Source: PALSA-660 sp036508075
GTDB taxonomy: Bacteria; Actinomycetota; Coriobacteriia; Anaerosomatales; PALSA-660
NCBI GenBank assembly: GCA_036508075.1
Contig: DATCIA010000032.1
Span: 1-22,775 of the forward strand
Direction of reading: 5' to 3'
DNA: 22,775 nt
The position numbers were made by a program, and so were the translations under genes. Positions 17,052 through 22,775 of the stretch are shown piece after piece. The notes beneath the pieces are model-generated. The model searched no databases and was not told the origin of the DNA. It saw only the letters and a list, made by a program, of their open reading frames with translations. Every line of letters starts with the position of its first letter. Within the stretch, counting starts at the first letter, position 1.

Positions 17052-19337
17052 GTGGCCGACGTCGCGGGCTTCCTCGAGCAGCGGGCGGCGCTGATCGCCT
17101 CCGCGACACCGGGGAGCCATGCGGCCCGCGCACTCAGCGACCTGACCGACAGGGCCGTCTCCGGACTCGCGGAGACGGCCCTGTCGCAGCTGCGCTCCCC
17201 GTGGGCTGTCCTGGCGCTCGGCGGCTGGGGTGCGCGCCGGCTGCTGCCGCACTCGGACCTCGACCTGCTCGTCGTGACCGACGCCCCGGCGAGCGAACTC
17301 CGACCCGCGCTCGTCGGAGTCCTCTACCCGCTGTGGGACGCCGGCCTGTCGGTCGGCCACCAGGTGCGCTCGCGGCGCGATCACGAACGCGTCGTTCGCG
17401 ACGACCTCCAAACGCTCACCGCGACGCTCACCGGACGCGTGATCTGCGGCGATGCGGCGCTGGGTTCGCGAGTACTGTCCGAAGCCGCCACCGGAGCCCG
17501 GAAGCGCGCCCGCAGACTCGTCCCGGCGCTCACCGTCCGGGATCGACCCGGCTCCCCCTACCTGCTCGAGCCCGATCTCAAGGACGGCGCCGGCGGGCGC
17601 AGGGACCTCGACGAGTTGACCTGGGTCGCCGCCGTGCTCACCGGCGCCCCGCAGTCGGATCCGTCCGCGCTCGCGGGGCTCGGCCTGCTCGAGGCGAGCG
17701 ACATCGGCCGGCTGCTCGAGGCGAGTGAGCTGCTCGACGCGGGACGCTGGGTCGTGCACCGCTCCGCTCCCCGCGCGACGGCGACGCTCACGATCGAGGA
17801 GGCCGCCGAGTCCGGCCCCGACACGGAGGCGCTGCAGGGCGCTCTCGCGGACGTCCACCACCTCACGCTGCGGGTGCGCGCCCGTCTGGCTAGGCGGGCC
17901 ACCGCCTTCGACCCGCGTCACGGGTCGCCCACGGCGATCGGCGGTCCCGGGATCTTCGGGCTCCTGGCCGCGGGCGACGACTCGCTCCCCGCCCTCGAGG
18001 AGGCCGCCTGGGCGGGGCTGCTCGACGACCTCGCCCCCTCGTTCGGCGAACTGATGCGCGTGCGCCGCCCCGCCCTCTCCCACGTGTTCACCGTGGGCGC
18101 CCACTGCCTGCGGTGCGCGACGGCCATCGCGAGCAGCGGCGACCAACCCGAGATCACGCGTGCGCTCGAGGGCGCGGGGGACCGCCGGGCGCTGCTGACC
18201 GCCGCCTTCCTGCACGACGTCGGCAAGACGCAGCGCGGACCCGGGCATGCGGAGCGCGGCGAGGCGGTCGTGCGTACGCTGGGTCCGCGCTTCGGCCTCG
18301 ATGCCGCGCAGGTGGACGACGCGGCGCTGCTGGTTCGCGAGCACCTCCTGCTGGCCGAGGTGGCCGCGAGTCGGGACATCCACGACGAGGATGTGATCGT
18401 ACGGACCGCAGCGCTGGTGACGCGCCGTGACCTCGTGGACGCGCTGTTCGTGCTCACGGCGGCCGACGCCCTTGCGACGGGTCCCGGTGCGTGGAGCGCC
18501 TGGCACGCAGCGCTCGTCGGAGAGCTGGCCGACCGTCTGCGAGCGGCGTTGTCCGACTCCTTCGAGGGCGCGGGGATCGTCGAGCGTGCCGAGGAGGTAC
18601 GGGCCGCGGCCCTCGATCTGCTCGGAGAGCGAGCGCCCTCGCGCGCCTCCGCCTTCGTCGAGGGCGCGCCGCTTCGCTATCTGGCGGCGTCGAACGCGGC
18701 GGAGGTCGCCCGCCACGCAGGGCTGGTCGCCAGCGTCGCGGACACGGGACAGCCCGACGCGTTCGGCGTCGCCGTGGCTCCGGGCCCTGCCGCGGGCGCC
18801 TGGCGCGTCAGCGTGGCGGCGCCCGACCGCCCGGGACTGTTCGCGACGCTGTGCGGGGCGCTGTGCCTCTCCGGGCTCGACATCCACGCGGCGGACGCCT
18901 GGGACGCGCACGGAGGGGTCGCGCTCGACGTCTTCGTTGTGCGCTCGGACACCCGCGCCACCGTCGACACCGCCACATGGGCGGCTTTCGAACGTCATCT
19001 CGCGGCGGGGCTGGCGGATCCCGCGGGACTGGCCACCCGCCTCGCCGAGCGCCGGCGCCACTACCCTGCGCACTCCCGTGCACGCACGCTCGTGCGCGTC
19101 GAGGAGACGGGCGCGTACGCCACCGCCGTCCGCGTGCGGGCGGCCGACCGGCCCGGGCTCCTCTACGACATCGCGCGCGCCTTCGCCGACACCGGCCTGC
19201 GCCTCACCTGGGCGCGCGCGATCACACGCACCGGCGTTGCGAACGACGTCTTCCACGTCACGGACGAGACCGGCCAGCCGGTGAGCGACGCCGGTGCCCT
19301 GGGGCACCTGGCGATGCGGATCCGGGAGCGCGTCTGA
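17052..19337 (+). CDS. glnD: GlnD, PII nucleotidyltransferase / deuridylylating enzyme
   Basis: GlnD modifies and de-modifies PII at Tyr51 in response to nitrogen status. From a GTG at 17052 it has 761 residues. The nucleotidyltransferase domain has GGWGARRLLPHSDLDL (57-72) with catalytic Asp69 and Asp71, then EPDLKDGAGGRRDLDEL (about 173-189). The HD hydrolase domain carries FLHDVGK (His388, Asp389). Two ACT domains at the end (about 584-632 and 689-750) each carry a DRPGL turn and would bind glutamine. An in-frame GTG at 17028 inside glnB would add 8 residues; ribosome sites do not decide clearly. In Streptomyces the homologue adenylylates rather than uridylylates PII, so the nucleotide used is open. 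Both catalytic domains appear intact. Confidence 0.93.
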   Translation: MADVAGFLEQRAALIASATPGSHAARALSDLTDRAVSGLAETALSQLRSPWAVLALGGWGARRLLPHSDLDLLVVTDAPASELRPALVGVLYPLWDAGLSVGHQVRSRRDHERVVRDDLQTLTATLTGRVICGDAALGSRVLSEAATGARKRARRLVPALTVRDRPGSPYLLEPDLKDGAGGRRDLDELTWVAAVLTGAPQSDPSALAGLGLLEASDIGRLLEASELLDAGRWVVHRSAPRATATLTIEEAAESGPDTEALQGALADVHHLTLRVRARLARRATAFDPRHGSPTAIGGPGIFGLLAAGDDSLPALEEAAWAGLLDDLAPSFGELMRVRRPALSHVFTVGAHCLRCATAIASSGDQPEITRALEGAGDRRALLTAAFLHDVGKTQRGPGHAERGEAVVRTLGPRFGLDAAQVDDAALLVREHLLLAEVAASRDIHDEDVIVRTAALVTRRDLVDALFVLTAADALATGPGAWSAWHAALVGELADRLRAALSDSFEGAGIVERAEEVRAAALDLLGERAPSRASAFVEGAPLRYLAASNAAEVARHAGLVASVADTGQPDAFGVAVAPGPAAGAWRVSVAAPDRPGLFATLCGALCLSGLDIHAADAWDAHGGVALDVFVVRSDTRATVDTATWAAFERHLAAGLADPAGLATRLAERRRHYPAHSRARTLVRVEETGAYATAVRVRAADRPGLLYDIARAFADTGLRLTWARAITRTGVANDVFHVTDETGQPVSDAGALGHLAMRIRERV

Positions 19338-19380
19338 CGCCTTTCGCCCCGCGAACGCTGACGCCGGCGTGCGGGTACCA

Positions 19381-19400
19381 TGTGGAGGAAGCGTTCCACA
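19381..19400 (+). terminator. Small hairpin between glnD and the adenosyltransferase gene
   Basis: TGTGGA (19381-19386) pairs with TCCACA (19395-19400) around an 8-base loop. It lies 43 bases past the glnD stop. There is no T-tract. It may be a weak stop or simply chance. Confidence 0.25.
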
Positions 19401-19429
19401 CCTGACCACGACGCGACCGGGGGAACTCC

Positions 19430-19981
19430 GTGCCAGACATCTACACGCGCTCCGGCGACGACGGTTCGACCTCGACGGTCGGCGGGGACCGGGTCCCGAA
19501 GTCCGACGCGCGCATAGCGTTCTACGGCGCGCTCGACGAGGCGAACTGCCTCGTCGGATACGCTCGTGTCCACGTGCTGGACAGCGGCCTCGACTCCGCG
19601 CTGGAGTTCCTGCAGCACCGCCTGTTCAACTGCGGGGCCTGCGCACTCGGCTCGAAGCCCACCGGCGGCACGCCGCACGTCGACGCCGCCGACGTCGAAG
19701 CACTCGAACAGACGATCGACCACTACTCGTCGCGCACGGGCGGCTTCTCCGGTTTCGTGCTCCCCGGATGCGACGAGGCCTCGGCCCGGCTGCACCTCGC
19801 GCGCACGGCCGTGCGCCGGGCGGAGCGGGAGGCGGTCCGCGTGTCGGCCTCGGAGCCCGTCGACCCCGAGGTCCTGGCGTTCCTGAACCGCGCGAGCGAC
19901 CTGCTGTACGTGGCCGCGCGGTGGGTGGGAGCGGGCAGTGAGTGCGCCTGGCGCCCCGACACCGAGCGCCCTTCCTACTAG
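19430..19981 (+). CDS. PduO-type ATP:cob(I)alamin adenosyltransferase
   Basis: This enzyme moves the adenosyl group of ATP to reduced cobalamin, making adenosylcobalamin for mutases, diol dehydratases or ribonucleotide reductase. The 183-residue length and landmarks fit the PduO/CobO family: YTRSGDDGSTSTVGGDRVPKSD near the N-terminus (key parts GDDG and RVPKSD), YGALDEAN (ATP and trimer contacts), and the C-terminal LHLARTAVRRAERE and LNRASDLLYVAARW helices. The GTG at 19430 has GGGGGAA about 6 bases upstream. No cobalamin riboswitch is visible in the 92 bases before it, and no cobalamin-dependent enzyme is in the window. larE follows after 25 bases. Confidence 0.93.
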   Translation: MPDIYTRSGDDGSTSTVGGDRVPKSDARIAFYGALDEANCLVGYARVHVLDSGLDSALEFLQHRLFNCGACALGSKPTGGTPHVDAADVEALEQTIDHYSSRTGGFSGFVLPGCDEASARLHLARTAVRRAEREAVRVSASEPVDPEVLAFLNRASDLLYVAARWVGAGSECAWRPDTERPSY

Positions 19982-20006
19982 CCCCGCGAACCCACAGGGA
20001 GAACCC

Positions 20007-20828
20007 GTGACCGTCTCCGCCTCCGAGAAGTACGAGGTGCTGCTCGCACACCTCGGGCGACTGGACAGCGTCCTGGTCGCCTACTCCGGCGGCGTCGACT
20101 CCACCCTGCTCGCAGTCGCCGCCCGTGATGCCCTCGGCGACCGGTCGCTCTGCGTGTTGGCCACCTCGGAGACCTACCCTCTCTCCGAGGTCGAGGCGGC
20201 ACGCGAGACCGCCGCGCAACTCGGCCTGGACCTCATCGAAGTGGAGACGGACGAACTGAACGACCCCACCTTCGCTTCGAACCCCTCCGACCGCTGCTAC
20301 TACTGCAAGCAGGAGCTGTTCGGGATGCTGGTCGACGTCGCCAAGACGCGCGGGCTGGCCTTCGTCGCAGACGGCAACAACGCCGACGATGTCTCCGACC
20401 ACCGTCCCGGGCATCGCGCCGCCGTCGAGCTGGGCGTGGTCAGCCCGCTTCAGGACGCCGGGCTCACAAAGGACGACATCCGCGCCATCTCGCGCGACCT
20501 CGGGCTTCCCACGGCCGACAAGCCATCGATGGCGTGCCTCGCATCGCGCTTCCCCTACGGCATGGTGATCGACCGCGCGGGGCTAGCACGGGTCGGAACC
20601 GCCGAGAGCGCTGTCCGCACGCTTGGTCTGCGCCAATTCCGGGTGCGCTCTCACGGTGACGTCGCACGACTCGAGGTCGAGCCCGGTGAGCTGGAGGCCG
20701 CGTGGGTGCTGCGGGGCGCCATCTCGGAGGCGCTGAGGGCCGCCGGCTTCGCGTACGCGACGCTGGACCTCGACGGCTACCGCACCGGTTCGCTCAATGA
20801 GACCCTTTCCGAGGAGGAACGCGCATGA
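20007..20828 (+). CDS. larE: LarE-type ATP-dependent sulfur transferase
   Basis: LarE proteins activate a nicotinate-derived mononucleotide with ATP and transfer sulfur to it during synthesis of the nickel-pincer cofactor of lactate racemase; relatives occur without a racemase. The 273-residue protein has the PP-loop SGGVDS (27-32), TSETYPLSE (53-61), CYYCK (97-101), ADGNNADD (121-128) and the family block KPSMACLASRFPYG (172-185). Cys177 in that block occupies the position I recall for the sacrificial sulfur-donor cysteine (Cys176) of the Lactobacillus enzyme. The start is a GTG at 20007 with AGGGAG 5 bases upstream; an open frame further upstream overlaps the previous gene. No larA, larB or larC is in the window. 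Its stop overlaps the next start (ATGA). Confidence 0.92.
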   Translation: MTVSASEKYEVLLAHLGRLDSVLVAYSGGVDSTLLAVAARDALGDRSLCVLATSETYPLSEVEAARETAAQLGLDLIEVETDELNDPTFASNPSDRCYYCKQELFGMLVDVAKTRGLAFVADGNNADDVSDHRPGHRAAVELGVVSPLQDAGLTKDDIRAISRDLGLPTADKPSMACLASRFPYGMVIDRAGLARVGTAESAVRTLGLRQFRVRSHGDVARLEVEPGELEAAWVLRGAISEALRAAGFAYATLDLDGYRTGSLNETLSEEERA

Positions 20829-21882
20829 CCTCCCTGTCGACCCCGCTGCTGTGGGCCGTGTTCGCGGCAGGCGCGGCGGCGACCTGGGCCGCCGGTGTCT
20901 TCCTGTCACGCGCGACCGATGCCCTCGATGAGCGCTGGCACCTCGGCGAGGCGTTCGGCGGGATGATCCTGCTCGCGATCTCCGGCAGCCTGCCGGAACT
21001 CGCGATCACCGTGAGCGCGGTGCTCGCCCATCGGCTCGACATCGCCGCCGGCAACCTGCTGGGCGGCATCGCGGTGCAGACGGCCGTGCTCATCATCTGC
21101 GACTACTTCGTGACCGAGAAGAAGCCGCTGAGCTACCTCGTCGGGTCGCTGATCCCGGTTCTCGAGGCGTCGCTCGTAGTCGGAGTGACCGCGCTGGCGA
21201 TGCTCGGAGCGCTCCTGCCGGCCACGGACGTCGTGTTCGGCGTGAGCCCCGCATCGATCGCCATCGTCGTGGTGTGGCTCTTCGGGATGCTCGTCATCAA
21301 CCGCGTGCGCAACGCGCCGAAGTGGGCCGTCGTCATGCCCGGCAGCAAGCCGGGACGCCCACATCGTCGGATCCCGCACCCCGTCGTGACCCACCCGTAC
21401 GCGAAGCTGGGGACAGGGACGATCGCCGCCATATTCGGCGGAGGCTCGGTGGCCACCCTGATCGCGGGGGTCGCGCTCATGCAGAGCGGCGCGCAACTCG
21501 CCAACAACTACGGCATCGGGGGCGTGATCTTCGGCGCCACCGCGCTGGCGGTCGCGAGTGCGCTTCCCGAGATCGCCACCGGCATCACCGCCGCGAAGTT
21601 GGGCGACAACCAACTGGTCATGGGCGACATCTTCGGCGGGGCAATGCCTTCCAGGTGTGCCTGTTCCTCCTCGCCGACCTGATGGCCGGCAAGGCCACGC
21701 TGGCGGCCGCGGGTGCGCAGAACAGCTGGCTCGCGGGACTGGGGATCCTGGTCACGATGGTCTACGCGACGAGCGTGATCGTGCGTCCGGAGAAGAACTA
21801 CCTGCGGGTCGGGATCGACTCCATCGTCGTGCTGGTGTTGATCGTCATCGGGATGGTCGGGTTGGGGCGGATCCCGAGCTAG
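20825..21882 (+). pseudogene. CaCA-family sodium/calcium exchanger-like membrane protein, frameshifted
   Basis: The protein belongs to the cation/Ca2+ exchanger family (PF01699), with two inverted alpha-repeat halves in the membrane. The N-terminal repeat has AFGGMILLAISGSLPELA (43-60, abbreviated landmark SGSLPEL) and the second has GATALAVASALPEIATGI (237-254). The reading frame from the ATG at 20825 continues to residue 272 and then goes out of frame in a GGGG run at 21638-21641. The expected continuation, GGNAFQVCLFLLADL and two more membrane helices, resumes in the -1 frame and stops at 21882. Removing two bases, or adding one, restores about 351 residues. Uncorrected, it ends at 21682 with a short junk tail. 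The ATG overlaps the larE stop. This could be sequencing error, a recent mutation or, less likely, recoding. Confidence 0.85.
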
Positions 21883-21893
21883 AGCAGCTCGGG
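21873..21893 (+). terminator. Hairpin at the end of the exchanger gene
   Basis: CCCGAGCT (21873-21880) pairs perfectly with AGCTCGGG (21886-21893) around a 5-base loop, giving an 8-bp stem that includes the stop codon region. It lies between converging genes and could serve both strands. No T-run follows on either side, so efficiency is uncertain. Confidence 0.5.
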
Positions 21894-21959
21894 ACGATCG
21901 GCTCCTCCGCGGACTATCCCCCGCCTGGCCTCAGCCGTGGTGCCGCGGATCCGGGGCCG

Positions 21960-22571
21960 CTAGTGACATCCGCCACCGCCCGGTCTCGCGTACGTCAGGT
22001 CCTTCACCACGGTCCCCCTGCGCGTGCGGACGAATTCCCACGTCGTGTTCCACACCCCGTTCCCGGGTGTGACGTGCACCACCAGCACGCTGAGTGCGGT
22101 GCCGCCGGTCGGTCCCGCGATGCTGAACGATCCGACCTCGTACCCGTACTGGAGCGTCTTGAAGTCCGCCAGGGTCTCCGTGCGGCGGACCCTCGGGACC
22201 ATCCTGAAGGCCTTGCTCCACTTCTGGCCGATCAGCGCCCGATAGTAGGACGCGATGTACGCGGTCACGTCCGTCCCCTTCGGCACGACCGGCGCGGTCT
22301 TCGGATCGAATGTGAGCACGGCGCCCGGACCGCGCCTGGGAGGGGTGAAGATGGCGACGACACGGGCTGTCGACTCACCACCGGACCCGGATACTGTCCG
22401 CGAAGCCGGCGACGAGGCCGCCGTCCGCGCTGCGGCACCGGTCGAAGTGCGCGCTCCCTTGCCGGCCGGCGGAGGAGCGCTGCACGAGACGGTCAGGCCG
22501 GCGGCGAGGATGAGCCCGCACGCAGCCAGAGCGGCCGGACGTGTGCAGCGAAGCCGCAAGGTGCGGTACAC
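21960..22571 (-). CDS. Small secreted lipoprotein of unknown function
   Basis: I do not recognise this 203-residue protein. It has a lipoprotein signal: basic start (MYRTLRLRCTRP), hydrophobic core and lipobox T-V-S-C with Cys30. Then comes a low-complexity Ala/Ser/Thr/Gly linker (about 31-70). The C-terminal part (about 95-203) looks folded, with a helix VTAYIASYYRALIGQKWSKAF (key: YIASYYRAL and KWSKAF) followed by beta-rich strands. This layout is reminiscent of small NTF2-like or DUF4878-like extracytoplasmic domains, a guess only. It ends in a Gly-rich GGGGCH. The start is a GTG at 22571 with AAGGGA about 7 bases upstream. It converges on the exchanger gene. A large nested inverted repeat lies 71-155 bases before the start. 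Confidence 0.8.
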   Translation of the reverse strand: MYRTLRLRCTRPAALAACGLILAAGLTVSCSAPPPAGKGARTSTGAAARTAASSPASRTVSGSGGESTARVVAIFTPPRRGPGAVLTFDPKTAPVVPKGTDVTAYIASYYRALIGQKWSKAFRMVPRVRRTETLADFKTLQYGYEVGSFSIAGPTGGTALSVLVVHVTPGNGVWNTTWEFVRTRRGTVVKDLTYARPGGGGCH

Positions 22572-22641
22572 GCGGTATCCCTTCGCGAACGGGCCGGCAG
22601 GTGCGCTCGGTGCGCGGACTTGCTGCCCGTCATGCCGATCA

Positions 22642-22726
22642 CCTGTGAAGAGAGCAGGACCGGTACGGCTCTTCCTCTCGCCTCGCTTCCGGGCAGGAAG
22701 GCGAGAGACCCTGCTCTCTTCACAGG
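22642..22726. repeat. Nested inverted repeat: 17-bp perfect outer arms and an inner hairpin
   Basis: CCTGTGAAGAGAGCAGG (22642-22658) is the exact reverse complement of 22710-22726. Inside, CTCTCGCC (22675-22682) pairs with GGCGAGAG (22700-22707) and TTCC with GGAA (22687-22690 and 22696-22699) around a 5-base loop. The whole 85-base unit would fold into a long hairpin with one large asymmetric bulge. It lies upstream of the lipoprotein gene, so it may be its leader structure, the terminator of a gene beyond the right edge, or a small non-autonomous repeat. No target-site duplication is visible at its ends. Confidence 0.75.
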
Positions 22727-22775
22727 GGAACGACGCCCTCGACCACGCGTCTCGACGGGGCTGCTCTTGTGGCGG

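Noticed and set aside
19358..19381. Promoter CTGACG ... TACCAT between glnD and the adenosyltransferase gene
   Set aside because: The spacer is only 12 bases, too short for a sigma-70 type promoter.
16983..19409. Minus-strand open frame of 808 codons
   Set aside because: It is antisense to glnD, whose catalytic motifs are clear.
19338..19429. Cobalamin riboswitch before the adenosyltransferase gene
   Set aside because: Only 92 bases are available and none of the conserved B12-box elements is visible.
21638..21641. Programmed -1 frameshift in the exchanger gene
   Set aside because: There is no classic slippery heptamer or evident downstream stimulator, and the shifted product would carry an extra Gly. 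Error or mutation is simpler.

Overview
The window is a GC-rich (roughly two-thirds G+C by eye) stretch of bacterial chromosome, almost fully coding, and most consistent with an actinobacterium. Four things point that way: WhiA; a Bacillus/actinobacterial-type SOS box (CGAAC-N4-GTTCG) before uvrA; an amtB-glnB-glnD cluster; and frequent GTG starts. The metal-dependent phosphoglycerate mutase (GpmI), and the gap-pgk-tpiA-gpmI-secG order, fit a deep actinobacterial lineage such as Coriobacteriia better than Streptomyces or Mycobacterium. The lineage is an inference from gene content, not a measured placement.

Left block, minus strand (15153 down to 1). In transcription order the genes are uvrA, uvrC, a small four-helix membrane protein (PF04020/YvlD type), rapZ, yvcK, whiA, gap, pgk, tpiA, gpmI, secG, and a lipoprotein solute-binding component of a peptide/nickel-type ABC transporter that runs off the window's left edge. 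uvrA and uvrC encode nucleotide excision repair. They are separate units, each ending in a strong GC hairpin, and uvrA lies behind an SOS box. From the small membrane protein through gpmI the genes are tightly packed, with GTGA or ATGA stop/start overlaps at rapZ-yvcK, yvcK-whiA and tpiA-gpmI. This suggests one long transcript joining the RapZ-YvcK-WhiA envelope/cell-cycle module to lower glycolysis (glyceraldehyde-3-phosphate to 2-phosphoglycerate). secG has its own good promoter.

Centre, plus strand (15443 to 19337). amtB, glnB and glnD form a nitrogen-sensing cluster: ammonium channel, PII protein with Tyr51, and PII nucleotidyltransferase/hydrolase with two ACT domains. A GlnR-like motif lies between uvrA and amtB.

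Right block. On the plus strand are a PduO-type ATP:cob(I)alamin adenosyltransferase, a LarE-type sulfur transferase, and a CaCA-family cation exchanger translationally coupled to larE but broken by a frameshift in a GGGG run. Converging on it is a minus-strand gene for a small unrecognised lipoprotein. Its upstream region carries a 17-bp perfect inverted repeat enclosing a second hairpin, the least explained structure in the window.

I see no rRNA, tRNA, CRISPR array, insertion sequence, transposase or phage module. Most of the window is conserved housekeeping DNA. The second-look items are regulatory sites, the frameshift, and the nested inverted repeat. I found no convincing previously undescribed multi-gene system.
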